From: Alphaproteobacteria bacterium
GTDB taxonomy: Bacteria > Pseudomonadota > Alphaproteobacteria > Caulobacterales > Aquidulcibacteraceae
Length of the DNA stretch: 64,000 nucleotides
NCBI GenBank assembly: GCA_027485915.1
Contig: JAIXQA010000001.1
Coordinates: forward strand, 124,001-188,000
Reading direction: 5' to 3'
The notes beneath the pieces were generated by a model. That model was not told the origin of the DNA. It worked only from the letters and a program-made list of their open reading frames with translations, and did no database searches. Positions within the stretch are counted from its first letter, which is position 1, and the number at the start of each line of letters is the position of its first letter. The position numbers were made by a program, and so were the translations under genes. Of this stretch, positions 18,710-26,765 are shown one piece after another.

Positions 18710-19155
18710 GCGCCAATTCTCACGGGGCAGGCCAAGGAATTGCCAATATAGCAGGCCTTGTGGGCCCTATGGTGCAAGAGGTCGACGTCGGCAGCCCCTG
18801 GAATGTTGTCACCACCCCAGCTGATTTTGGGGTTCAGGACCACTTCCACAAAGCGCTCTACGCCCGCTTCATCCTTACCCAAAGTGCCGACTGGGCCATC
18901 TTGATAGCTATCGACAATAAAGCCCGCTTGTTTGGCAAAGGCCAAGAAGAACATCATGTGGCAACTGGCTGTAGCCGCCACCACCATCTCTTCGGGGTCA
19001 GCTGCCGGCACCGTGTTAGACGGCAACGGCAGGGCCGTTGTCACCGCGATACCCACCCCGCCGTCAAAGCTTGCCTGATGGGTACGGGCATAATGGCCGT
19101 CGGTGAAGACGGCGTCTCCGCGTTCCCAAAGAATTGAGGCGGTATGGTGGCTCAT
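18706..19155 (-). CDS. OsmC family protein
   Basis: The protein has 149 residues and shows the OsmC layout: an N-terminal beta region, then DPEEMVVAATASCHMMFFLA with the first redox cysteine, and HKACYIGNSLACPVRI near the C-terminus with the second. OsmC/Ohr proteins reduce organic hydroperoxides, often fatty-acid hydroperoxides, with two cysteines. Overlaps of four bases on both sides place it firmly in the beta-oxidation operon, which suggests detoxification of lipid peroxides or handling of acyl substrates. Subfamily (OsmC or YhfA-like) is not certain. Confidence 0.88.
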   Translation of the reverse strand: MSHHTASILWERGDAVFTDGHYARTHQASFDGGVGIAVTTALPLPSNTVPAADPEEMVVAATASCHMMFFLAFAKQAGFIVDSYQDGPVGTLGKDEAGVERFVEVVLNPKISWGGDNIPGAADVDLLHHRAHKACYIGNSLACPVRIGA

Positions 19156-19436
19156 CCTTTGGCTCCATCCAGCAAGAGCTGGACTTCATAAGCCATCAGG
19201 CCTGTTGTCATTTGTTCAAACAAATAGGCGCGATGTTCGGGGATGTTGTCTGCCTGCATGTCCTCAATCGTTTCTTGAAAGCTTTCAACGGCGAGTTGAT
19301 TGATTTCATCTTCGGTTGCGGCATGGGCCAAGGCCAGGCGAACCGAAAGCGCGCGCAAATTATCATCGCTTGGCTCAGGGTTTGCTTCGATCAAGGCAAG
19401 CGCATCCGCAATGGCAGAGTGGAGGGGGTCGTTCAC
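19152..19436 (-). CDS. Small acidic helical protein in the beta-oxidation operon
   Basis: The protein has 94 residues, is acidic and probably all-helical, without cysteines, signal peptide or membrane segment. A central stretch reads EDEINQLAVESFQETIEDM. I do not recognise a family. Four-base ATGA overlaps with the acyl-CoA dehydrogenase upstream (19433-19436) and OsmC downstream (19152-19155) indicate a real, translationally coupled gene. It may be an accessory to the dehydrogenase or OsmC; this is only inference from position. Confidence 0.7.
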   Translation of the reverse strand: MNDPLHSAIADALALIEANPEPSDDNLRALSVRLALAHAATEDEINQLAVESFQETIEDMQADNIPEHRAYLFEQMTTGLMAYEVQLLLDGAKG

Positions 19437-20596
19437 AAGGTCCTCGCAATCAAAACTTTCATGACTTCATTGGCCCCGCCATAAATGCGCTGGACGCGGC
19501 TATCGCGCCACATGCGCGCGATGGGCATTTCATTCATATAGCCCCAGCCGCCATGCAATTGTAGGCATTCGTCTATCACTTCATTTTCAACGTCGGAAAC
19601 CCAGTATTTCGCCATGCTGGCCGTAGCGGGGTCTAGCTTGCCTTCCAGCAAAAGCTCGATGCAGCGGTCACAGAAGGCGCGCGCCACGGTTGCTTTGGTC
19701 TTGCACTCGGCCAGTTTGAATTGGGTGTTTTGGAAGTCCAGGATTGATTTGCCAAAGGCCTTGCGCTCTTTGACATAGGCAATGGTTTCAGTCAGCGCGC
19801 GTTCCATGCTGGCAACGCCCTGAATGCCGATTTGCAAGCGTTCACTGGCCAATTGCTCCATCAATTGGATAAAGCCCATGCCTTCGACGGGACCCAAGAG
19901 ATTGGAGGTTGGTACACGCACCTCGTCGAAGAAAAGCTCGGACGTATCTTGTGCGTCTTGACCAACCTTGTCCAAGTTACGACCACGACGGAAGCCTTCG
20001 ACTTCCTTGGTCTCTACCACAATCAAGCTCGTCCCCTTCGCGCCTTGGGTTGGGTCGGTCTTAGCGACGACAATGATCAAATCGGCGGTCGCACCATTGG
20101 TGATAAAGGTCTTAGAGCCATTGATCACATAATGATTGCCGCTTTTGACTGCGGTAGTTTTAATGCCTTGCAAGTCAGAGCCAGCACCGGGCTCGGTCAT
20201 GGCAATTGCCCCCACCAATTCACCCGAAGCCATTTTCGGCAACCATTTTTGCTTCTGCTCTTGGCTGCCATAATGCTTGATATAAGGCGCGATAATAGCG
20301 TTGTGCAAAGGCAGGCCAAAACCATCAATGCCCATCGTGCCCATCACATCCATGATCACCGCTTCATGGCGGAAATCACCGCCACCACCGCCAAATTCTT
20401 CCGGCATGGAGACACAAAGTAGGCCGGCTTGGCCCGCCTTGGTCCACATCTCGCGGTCCACAATCCCATTCTCCCGCCATTTCGCGCACGCTTCAGGCGG
20501 CGCTTCCTTGGCGAAGAAACCACGCACGGAATCCTCGAACATGGTAAGCTCTTCGCTGTCGCGCCAAACGGCTTTCGGCATGGTGATGGCTGTCAT
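19433..20596 (-). CDS. Acyl-CoA dehydrogenase
   Basis: This FAD enzyme of 387 residues makes the first oxidation of an acyl-CoA and passes electrons to ETF. Recognisable parts are AIAMTEPGAGSDLQGIKT (FAD/substrate binding), SKTFITNGATADLIIVV, LQLHGGWGYMNEMPIARM and the C-terminal YGGANEVMKVLIART, where Glu is the catalytic base. The start at 20596 has AGGGAGA upstream; the frame continues to 20785 but that extension covers a repetitive palindromic region and is not coding. ETF-QO at 56.5 kb would receive the electrons. Confidence 0.95.
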   Translation of the reverse strand: MTAITMPKAVWRDSEELTMFEDSVRGFFAKEAPPEACAKWRENGIVDREMWTKAGQAGLLCVSMPEEFGGGGGDFRHEAVIMDVMGTMGIDGFGLPLHNAIIAPYIKHYGSQEQKQKWLPKMASGELVGAIAMTEPGAGSDLQGIKTTAVKSGNHYVINGSKTFITNGATADLIIVVAKTDPTQGAKGTSLIVVETKEVEGFRRGRNLDKVGQDAQDTSELFFDEVRVPTSNLLGPVEGMGFIQLMEQLASERLQIGIQGVASMERALTETIAYVKERKAFGKSILDFQNTQFKLAECKTKATVARAFCDRCIELLLEGKLDPATASMAKYWVSDVENEVIDECLQLHGGWGYMNEMPIARMWRDSRVQRIYGGANEVMKVLIARTL

Positions 20597-20637
20597 GGTG
20601 TTTCTCCCTTGAGTGTCGACGTTTTGTTGTTGTTTGT

Positions 20638-20800
20638 CCGCCCCCGCGAAGGAGGGGTGATCCGCGTAGGCCCTGTCCTCCACTGCGAAGCGGGAGGGGG
20701 ACCGTGCGAAGCATGGTGGAGGGGGCATTTGGGTTGCGCGGCTGAGTTGGTTTCCCCTTTCCACCGCGCTGCGCGCGGTCCCCATCCCCCGTGGCCGGGA
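20638..20800. repeat. Intergenic palindromic (REP-like) element
   Basis: The gap between the two dehydrogenase genes holds several GC-rich hairpins: CTGC-GAA-GCGG and CCGTGC-GAA-GCATGG around 20692-20717, and CCGCG-ctg-CGCGCGG near 20764-20778, mixed with GGAGGGGG/CCCCTCC strings. This composition matches dispersed repeats that I know from intergenic regions of Caulobacterales and other alphaproteobacteria. No second copy is visible in the window. It lies inside the operon and may weaken or stabilise the message. Confidence 0.6.
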
Positions 20801-20810
20801 GAGGGCAATT

Positions 20811-22589
20811 CTAAAACTCCTCAGCGCTCAGCGCCATCACCGGTGCAGCACCGGTTTTGACCTTGGCCAAGTGACCAGCAATTTCTGGTAAGATCCGGTC
20901 GACGAAATAGCGGCCGGTCTTGATCTTGGTGTCATAGAAGGGCTCGGTACCTGCCTTGGCATAGGCAGCCTTAGCCATCAGGGCCCACATATAGGCAAGG
21001 CCTGTCAGGCCGAACACATGCAGATAATCGTGGCTAGATGCCCCGGCATTGTCAAAATTGCTCATGCCATTGGCCATCAGCCACATGGTGGCATCTTGCA
21101 ATTGCGCGCGGGCCGAAGCGAGGCCTGCGATGAAGGGGGCGAGATCGGCGTCACCCTCATGCTCGGCCACAAAAGCGTCGATCTCCGCAAAGAAGGTCTG
21201 GATGGCGCGACCACCATTTGCAGCGAGCTTGCGACCCACAAGGTCAAGGGCCTGCACCCCATTGGTGCCTTCATAAATCATAGCGATTTTGCTGTCGCGA
21301 AGGAACTGGCTGGCCTGATAATGCTCGGTAAAGCCTGAGCCACCATGGACTTGCAACGCGTCAGACGCATTCTTGTGGCCCTTGTCGGTCAAATAGGCTT
21401 TGAGGACGGGGGTCAGAAGGCTCATATAATCGCCAGCTTTTTGGCGGACGACTTCGTCAGGGCTCTTGTGCAGGAGGTCGCCATAGAGCGCGGTCCAGTA
21501 CAAGAAAGCGCGACCGCCTTCAGTATGCGCCTTAATGTCCATCAACATCCGGCGTACATCTGGGTGGACCAGAATGTTATCGGCTGGCTGATCAGGCTCT
21601 TTTGGGCCGGTCAGGCTGCGGCCTTGCCGGCGATCCTTGGCAAAGGCGAGGGCGGCTTGATAAGCCGATTCACCAACTGCCATGCCTTGCAGGCCAACAC
21701 CGAGGCGGGCTTCATTCATCATTACGAACATGATGGACAGGCCTTTATTGGGCTCGCCAATCAGATACCCTGTCGCTTCTTCATATTGCATGACGCAAGT
21801 GGCATTGCCGTGAATGCCCATTTTTTCTTCAAGGCCCACGCAGGTTACGGTGTTACGCGCACCCAAGCTGCCATCAGCGTGTACGATGAACTTAGGGACG
21901 ATGAAGAGCGAAATGCCCTTAACCCCAGCTGGCGCGCCTTCGATGCGGGCGAGGACCAAGTGAATGTGGTTTGATGTCATCGAGTGTTCGCCACCCGAGA
22001 TCCAGATCTTTTGGCCTGAAATCTTATAGGTACCGTCGGCTTGGGGGACCGCTTTGGTACGCAAGAGGCCCAAGTCCGTGCCGCAATGGGGTTCGGTCAA
22101 ATTCATCGTACCGGCCCATTCGCCGCTGGCGAGCTTGGGCAGATAGAGGTCCTTTTGCTCGTCCGTGCCGCCCTCGTGGATCGCCGAATAGCAGCCATGG
22201 GTAAGGCCCGGATACATGCCAAAGGCCATATTGGCTGACGAGGTCATTTCACTATAGGCCATGTTCACAACATGCGGCAGGCCTTGGCCGCCATAGTTAG
22301 GGTCGGCGCTTAATAGCGGCCATCCGGCTTCCACTAGGGCATGATAGGCTTCGGTGAAGCCTGCTGGGACAGTCACTGTATTATCCGAGTTCAGCTTGCA
22401 GCCTTGCTTGTCGCCGACCGCATTCAAAGGGGCCAGCACATTTTCGCAGAATTTTGCACCTTCTTCGAGGATCTGGTCGCGCACATCTTTTGGCGCGTCC
22501 GCGAAACCTTCGAGGTTAGAAAACCGATCTAGTTGCAGAACATCATCAAACAGAAACTTCATGTCACGAATTGGTGCTTGATAGCCCAT
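20811..22589 (-). CDS. Acyl-CoA dehydrogenase with C-terminal extension
   Basis: The 592-residue protein belongs to the longer acyl-CoA dehydrogenase group (DmdC/AcdC-like), with an N-terminal extension (YQAPIRDMKFLFDDV), the substrate-binding core (GTMNLTEPHCGTDLGLLRTK), and the C-terminal catalytic region KIAMIYEGTNGVQALDLVGR followed by an extra helical domain. Such enzymes act on medium or long-chain acyl-CoA or related thioesters. AGGGAG precedes the start. It is the first gene of the operon, under the MerR-type gene; the repeat element separates it from the second dehydrogenase. Chain-length preference is unknown. Confidence 0.93.
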   Translation of the reverse strand: MGYQAPIRDMKFLFDDVLQLDRFSNLEGFADAPKDVRDQILEEGAKFCENVLAPLNAVGDKQGCKLNSDNTVTVPAGFTEAYHALVEAGWPLLSADPNYGGQGLPHVVNMAYSEMTSSANMAFGMYPGLTHGCYSAIHEGGTDEQKDLYLPKLASGEWAGTMNLTEPHCGTDLGLLRTKAVPQADGTYKISGQKIWISGGEHSMTSNHIHLVLARIEGAPAGVKGISLFIVPKFIVHADGSLGARNTVTCVGLEEKMGIHGNATCVMQYEEATGYLIGEPNKGLSIMFVMMNEARLGVGLQGMAVGESAYQAALAFAKDRRQGRSLTGPKEPDQPADNILVHPDVRRMLMDIKAHTEGGRAFLYWTALYGDLLHKSPDEVVRQKAGDYMSLLTPVLKAYLTDKGHKNASDALQVHGGSGFTEHYQASQFLRDSKIAMIYEGTNGVQALDLVGRKLAANGGRAIQTFFAEIDAFVAEHEGDADLAPFIAGLASARAQLQDATMWLMANGMSNFDNAGASSHDYLHVFGLTGLAYMWALMAKAAYAKAGTEPFYDTKIKTGRYFVDRILPEIAGHLAKVKTGAAPVMALSAEEF

Positions 22590-22616
22590 TGTGTATCTCC
22601 CTTAAGGGCCGGTGAC

Positions 22617-22651
22617 GGCTGTTGGTTTTTGGGAAAACAAAACCACCAGCC
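22617..22651. promoter_or_regulatory. Inverted repeat upstream of the first acyl-CoA dehydrogenase gene
   Basis: GGCTGTTGGTTTT (22617-22629) and AAAACCACCAGCC (22639-22651) pair over 13 bases with one mismatch around a 9-base loop. It lies 28-62 bases upstream of the start at 22589. No T-tract follows, so it could be an operator or an mRNA leader hairpin rather than a terminator of the MerR gene. Confidence 0.4.
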
Positions 22652-22718
22652 GCTGGCCTATCCTTGATATTGTCGCAGTTTTTTTGAGGGGCCCTGAGCA
22701 GGCCTTGCCTTGGCTTTT

Positions 22719-23210
22719 TTAAGAGGCTTTTTCATTCATGAAGGTGGCGTCGTCGCCATCGAGGCGGGCACGTGCAACTGCATCATAGGCAGTCGCCCCG
22801 GCGACAGCGAGATCGGCTGGAGCCTTCGCCAATTGCTCATTGAGCCATTGAACGCCATTTTCAAGTGTTTCGATCGAACCTACAATGTCCTCGCGTTGGC
22901 GCTTTAATAGCTCAATTTGTTTGATATATTTGTCGCGTGTACGCTGCATTTGGGTGCGTTGATTGTCGCCCAAATCATAGAGGTCGATCATTTCGCGGAT
23001 TTCTGACAAGGAAAATCCGACCCGTTTGCCGCGTAAAATCAGCTTAAGGCGGGCACGGTCACGCACGGAATAATGTCTATTCAAGCCTTCGCGTGCTGGG
23101 CTTAAGAGGCCCTTATCTTCATAGAAACGCAAAGCGCGGGCAGTGGCACCAAATTCACGCGATAACTCGCCAATCGTCCAAACCCGGTTTTTCTCAACTT
23201 GATCAGACAT
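22719..23210 (-). CDS. MerR family transcriptional regulator
   Basis: The 163-residue regulator starts with a MerR winged helix (VWTIGELSREFGATARALRF, then YEDKGLLSPAR and the RHYSVRDRARLKLIL region) and continues with a long dimerisation helix. The C-terminus lacks the cysteines of metal sensors. MerR proteins next to acyl-CoA oxidation genes often belong to the LiuR-like group that controls fatty-acid and branched-chain amino acid breakdown. The start at 23210 is supported by GGAGG six bases upstream. It probably regulates the downstream operon and itself through the palindrome at 23249-23269. Confidence 0.9.
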   Translation of the reverse strand: MSDQVEKNRVWTIGELSREFGATARALRFYEDKGLLSPAREGLNRHYSVRDRARLKLILRGKRVGFSLSEIREMIDLYDLGDNQRTQMQRTRDKYIKQIELLKRQREDIVGSIETLENGVQWLNEQLAKAPADLAVAGATAYDAVARARLDGDDATFMNEKAS

Positions 23211-23248
23211 ACCAGACCTCCAGAGGTGACCTTGGAGTCGCCTTTGGC

Positions 23249-23269
23249 TTACGTTTACGCACACGTCAA
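23249..23269 (-). promoter_or_regulatory. Candidate MerR/LiuR-type operator
   Basis: The 21 bases contain TTACGT at the left, ACG in the centre and ACGTCAA at the right, forming imperfect half-sites (TTACGT and TTGACGT in opposite orientation). This resembles operators described for LiuR-type MerR regulators. On the minus strand TTGACG also matches a -35 box, as expected for MerR sites placed in an overlong promoter spacer. It lies 39-59 bases upstream of the regulator start. Confidence 0.45.
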
Positions 23270-23408
23270 GTAAAATCTTGGTGTTACCTGTCCCGCAGGA
23301 TTGGGGAAATACGTAATCTGCTACCCCTTAGGCACGAACCCGCGTGCTCTTCCCTTTGTTTTCTGCTTTGTTGCGATAGCGAAATAAAGTGAGTGGGGAA
23401 AATCAATC

Positions 23409-23879
23409 GTGCGTATTAAACTGCGGAATCTTGCTGTGGCTCTTGGCGGGGTGGTGGCTTTAACCGGTGTATCGGCTGAAGCGGGGGCCTATCGGCGGCC
23501 TATGGACGCAGCAAGTGTCGCAGCGCCCATCCCAAACCAAGGTGTTTCCTCCTATGGCCAGGGGGAGAATACCGCTCATCCCAGCGGCGGTCGGACGACG
23601 CCTGCTGGGTATCCGGCGGAGACTGAGGTCAATTTTGCTTGGAACGGCATGGAAGGGCCCGCTTATGGCTATGGCTATTCGCTCAATCTGCCCGCGGATG
23701 GCAATTGGCGCTTTATCGAGCCGCGTTGCTATGGAAGCCGGACAGGCCAAGTCTGCGTTGACGGTCATTGGGTGCGGCGCAAACCCGGACGCTGCGAAGA
23801 GGTAACCGCCCACAGTGTGCGTCGTGGCAATTATATCCGCATGGTGCCACAAGGCCCAGTTGCCAGTTGTCGACGCTAA
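23409..23879 (+). CDS. Secreted cysteine-containing protein of unknown function
   Basis: The 156-residue protein begins at a GTG with a GGGGA site upstream and has a signal peptide (LAVALGGVVALTGVSAEAGA). The mature part is Gly-, Pro- and Tyr-rich, then carries four cysteines in CYGSRTGQVCVDGHWVRR, GRCEEV and VASCRR, suggesting a small disulphide-bonded periplasmic or outer-membrane-associated domain. I do not recognise the family. It stands between the divergent MerR gene and tadA. Confidence 0.65.
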   Translation: MRIKLRNLAVALGGVVALTGVSAEAGAYRRPMDAASVAAPIPNQGVSSYGQGENTAHPSGGRTTPAGYPAETEVNFAWNGMEGPAYGYGYSLNLPADGNWRFIEPRCYGSRTGQVCVDGHWVRRKPGRCEEVTAHSVRRGNYIRMVPQGPVASCRR

Positions 23880-23917
23880 GGCTGGTCTCGGCCGCCTAAA
23901 GCCGCTAACAAAGCCGG

Positions 23918-24394
23918 ATGCTGGACGATCAGGATCAGGGGCGGGATACCTATTGGATGGGGCGAGCTTGTGAGCTTGCGGAGCAGGCTGCCCGCTTGGG
24001 AGAAGCCCCGATTGGGGCTGTCCTAGTGGATCAAAAAACCCAAGCCCTGATTGCAGAAGCCCATAATGAGCCGATCATTTTGCACGATCCGTCTGGTCAT
24101 GCCGAAATTCTGGCGATCCGGCGGGCGGGGGAGGCTTTGGCCAATTATCGACTGGCCCCAGACCTAACCCTTTATGTGACCTTAGAGCCTTGCACCATGT
24201 GCGCTGGAGCTATCAGCCACGCCCGCATCGCCCGTTTGGTTTATGGCGCGTCGGACCCAAAGGGCGGGGCAGTGGAGCATGGGGTGCGGTTTTTTGAGCA
24301 AAAGACCTGCCATTGGCGACCAAAAGTGACATCGGGTATCTTGGCGGATCGTTGCGCCGAGATGTTGCGCACTTTCTTCCGTGCCCGGCGCTGA
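23918..24394 (+). CDS. tadA: tRNA-specific adenosine deaminase
   Basis: TadA converts A34 to inosine in tRNA-Arg(ACG), which is needed to read CGN codons. The 158-residue protein has the zinc deaminase motifs: HAE in SGHAEILAIRRAG and PCTMCAGAI with the two zinc cysteines, the Glu being the proton shuttle. The start at 23918 lacks a strong ribosome site; a second ATG (23957) is possible but would trim the conserved first helix only slightly. Length is normal for the family. Confidence 0.93.
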   Translation: MLDDQDQGRDTYWMGRACELAEQAARLGEAPIGAVLVDQKTQALIAEAHNEPIILHDPSGHAEILAIRRAGEALANYRLAPDLTLYVTLEPCTMCAGAISHARIARLVYGASDPKGGAVEHGVRFFEQKTCHWRPKVTSGILADRCAEMLRTFFRARR

Positions 24395-24452
24395 TAGAGC
24401 CCTTCTTATTCGTGGGGGGAATCACTAGATAGGTCTGGTCAAGGAGCCCCTT

Positions 24453-25418
24453 ATGTCAGAAATTCGCCACGCCCCCGTCCTGATCATTGGTTCTGGGCCA
24501 GCCGGCTATACAGCCGCTATTTATGCTGCTCGAGCTATGCGCCAGCCCGTGCTGGTCGAAGGACCGCAACCAGGCGGGCAGCTGACCATCACGACCGAAG
24601 TGGAAAACTATCCGGGCTTTGCAGATGTTATCCAAGGGCCTTGGCTGATGGAACAAATGCGCGCCCAGGCAGAGCATGTTGGCACGCAAATCATTTCCGA
24701 CTGGATCATGGATGTCGACTTGACGAGCCGCCCCTTCAAGGCCACCGGTGATGCTGGCCAAGTCTACACCGGCGACACACTCATCATTGCGACGGGCGCG
24801 CAGGCAAAATGGCTGGGCTTGCCGGAAGAGCAAGGCCTATGCGGCTTTGGCGTTTCGGCCTGCGCCACATGCGATGGCTTCTTCTATCGCGGTAAGGAAG
24901 TGGTTGTCGTCGGCGGGGGGAATACCGCCGTTGAAGAAGCGCTTTTCCTAACTAATTTCGCCAGCAAAGTGACTTTGGTGCACCGCCGTGCGGAATTGCG
25001 GGCTGAACGTATTTTACAAGACCGCCTGTTTGCCCATCCCAAGGTCGAAGTGGTTTGGGATAGTGCGGTGGAAGAAATCTTATCTGACCCCGAGCCAAAG
25101 TCCGTAACCGGGGTGCGCTTGAAGAATCTGAAGACGGGGGCGCTTTCCGACCTGCCGGCCCATGGAGTGTTTGTTGCCATTGGCCACAAACCCGCGACGG
25201 ATTTGTTCATTGGCAAAGTCGCCATGCGCGACAATGGCTATATTATTGTTGAGCCTGGCACGACGCGCACCAATGTGCCGGGCGTGTTTGCCGCGGGCGA
25301 TGTAGCTGACGAAACCTATCGTCAGGCCGTGACCGCTGCGGGCCTCGGCTGTATGGCGGCGTTGGAGGCCGAGCGTTTTCTCGCGGAGCATGGACAAGAG
25401 GCCGCTGCTTCGGTCTGA
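24453..25418 (+). CDS. trxB: Thioredoxin reductase
   Basis: TrxB is a 321-residue FAD enzyme that reduces thioredoxin with NADPH. It has the N-terminal FAD motif LIIGSGPAGYTAAIYAARA, the redox site CATC (in ACATCDGFFYRG), the NADPH-binding motif VVGGGNTAVEEAL, and GVFAAGDVADETYRQ near the end. The gene follows tadA after 58 bases. Length and motif order are standard. Confidence 0.96.
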   Translation: MSEIRHAPVLIIGSGPAGYTAAIYAARAMRQPVLVEGPQPGGQLTITTEVENYPGFADVIQGPWLMEQMRAQAEHVGTQIISDWIMDVDLTSRPFKATGDAGQVYTGDTLIIATGAQAKWLGLPEEQGLCGFGVSACATCDGFFYRGKEVVVVGGGNTAVEEALFLTNFASKVTLVHRRAELRAERILQDRLFAHPKVEVVWDSAVEEILSDPEPKSVTGVRLKNLKTGALSDLPAHGVFVAIGHKPATDLFIGKVAMRDNGYIIVEPGTTRTNVPGVFAAGDVADETYRQAVTAAGLGCMAALEAERFLAEHGQEAAASV

Positions 25419-25441
25419 TCAAGCGGGCGGTAGGAAAAGCA

Positions 25442-25528
25442 GGCTGCGGCGCAAGGTCTATCACGGTCTTGTGAACTTAGCCCGCGGTGTATTCACGCTT
25501 CGGTGCCTTGCGCATCGAGGCCACAGCC
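25442..25528 (+). other. Possible structured leader upstream of the TerC gene
   Basis: In the 225-base gap between trxB and the TerC gene, GCGCAAGG (25449-25456) pairs perfectly with CCTTGCGC (25506-25513), GGCTG (25442-25446) can pair with CAGCC (25524-25528), and GTGAA/TTCAC form an inner stem. It may be an RNA regulator of the TerC gene. I do not recognise the yybP-ykoY manganese riboswitch core in it. Confidence 0.35.
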
Positions 25529-25643
25529 CCATATGCAGCCCACTACCGCAGTCCGGGCCCCTCTGGCGATCAAGGCGTTGATCGTGATGTCGGATTGATT
25601 GTTCTCGTGGAAGACGCAGCCAATAAGTGGGGGACCGGGGCTT

Positions 25644-26705
25644 ATGGATGCTCTGCCTTTTTTAACCGCCGTTTACGCGGGCCAGCCAATATGGCTGTGG
25701 CTCGCTTTTTTGTCGTTCATCGGTTTCCTTTTGTGGCTTGACCTTGGGGTCATCAACAATAAGGACGGGGTGGTTTCGGCATCGAAATCTGCCAAAATGT
25801 GGGCGGCTTTTGCCAGCCTTGCCATCGCCTTCGGGGCTTATGTCTATTTCGTCTACGAACCTGATCCGCAGTATTACAACAGCCCGGACAATCTAAACCA
25901 GCAAGCGGTGATCCAGTATTTCACCGGCTATTTGTTGGAAACAGCGTTGGCTTTTGACAATATTTTCGTCATCGGCATGATCTTCACCTTCTTCGCTGTT
26001 CCGCGGGAATATCAACACCGCGTGCTGTTCTGGGGCATTATTGGCGCGATTGTATTCCGGGCGATCTTCATCAGCTTGGGCTCGGCTGTCGTAAATGAGT
26101 TCACTTGGGTGCTCTACATCTTTGCCGCCTTCTTGATCTTCACCGGTTGGAAAATGCTATTCGGTGGCGAGCATGAGATGAAGTTGGAAGACAACCCCGT
26201 CTTGAAGTTCGTGAAGAAGCGCATGCGCGTGACTGAGACGATCGAGAACCACAATTTCTTCGTAAAGAAGCCGCATCCAGATGGTTCGGGCAAATTGGTT
26301 CTATGGGCAACGCCTTTGTTCTTAGCTTTGATGATGGTTGAGATCGTCGATATCGTTTTCGCCGTAGACAGCGTGCCTGCGATCTTCGCCGTTACGCGCG
26401 ACCCATTCATCGTCTACACCTCCAATATCTTCGCGATCTTGGGTTTGCGGTCGATGTATTTCATGTTGGCTGAGGCGGTAGAGCGCTTCAAATATCTGAA
26501 ATATGGCTTGTCGCTTGTACTGGTTTTGATCGGCTGTAAGATCATCTGGAACTTCGGTTTGTCGAAGGAACTGAAGATGGTGCCATATATGGAGCCGCAC
26601 TGGTCGCTAATCGCAACCTTGACTTTGCTAGGTGGCGCAATTGCGTACTCCTTGTGGAAGACGCGCAAGGTAGAAGAAAAACCCGACGTGAAGCCAGCTG
26701 AATAA
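25644..26705 (+). CDS. TerC family integral membrane protein
   Basis: The 353-residue protein has the TerC fold with about eight to nine membrane helices. Typical family strings are LWLDLGVINNK, YLLETALAFDNIFVIGMIF and MMVEIVDIVFAVDSVPAIFA, whose Glu and Asp residues line a metal path. Members are linked to tellurium resistance and, more generally, to manganese export or metal loading of exported proteins. The start at 25644 has a G-rich ribosome site; an upstream TTG at 25599 is unlikely. A strong terminator follows at 26727. Confidence 0.9.
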   Translation: MDALPFLTAVYAGQPIWLWLAFLSFIGFLLWLDLGVINNKDGVVSASKSAKMWAAFASLAIAFGAYVYFVYEPDPQYYNSPDNLNQQAVIQYFTGYLLETALAFDNIFVIGMIFTFFAVPREYQHRVLFWGIIGAIVFRAIFISLGSAVVNEFTWVLYIFAAFLIFTGWKMLFGGEHEMKLEDNPVLKFVKKRMRVTETIENHNFFVKKPHPDGSGKLVLWATPLFLALMMVEIVDIVFAVDSVPAIFAVTRDPFIVYTSNIFAILGLRSMYFMLAEAVERFKYLKYGLSLVLVLIGCKIIWNFGLSKELKMVPYMEPHWSLIATLTLLGGAIAYSLWKTRKVEEKPDVKPAE

Positions 26706-26726
26706 TCAGCTCGGTAGCTGAACATA

Positions 26727-26761
26727 AAAAAAGGGCGGGACCTAAAAGTCCCGCCCTTTTT
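26727..26761. terminator. Bidirectional intrinsic terminator
   Basis: GGGCGGGAC (26733-26741) and GTCCCGCCC (26748-26756) form a 9-bp GC stem with a 6-base loop. It is flanked by A's on the left and T's on the right, so it can stop transcription from the TerC gene and from the opposing small membrane protein gene, which ends five bases away. Confidence 0.9.
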
Positions 26762-26765
26762 GCTG

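Noticed and set aside
20597-20785. N-terminal extension of the second acyl-CoA dehydrogenase
   Set aside because: It would translate the palindromic repeat region and has no family counterpart.
25419-25643. Manganese riboswitch (yybP-ykoY) or tRNA upstream of the TerC gene
   Set aside because: No conserved riboswitch core, no tRNA cloverleaf or T-loop motif was found; only generic stems remain and are listed as a possible structured leader.
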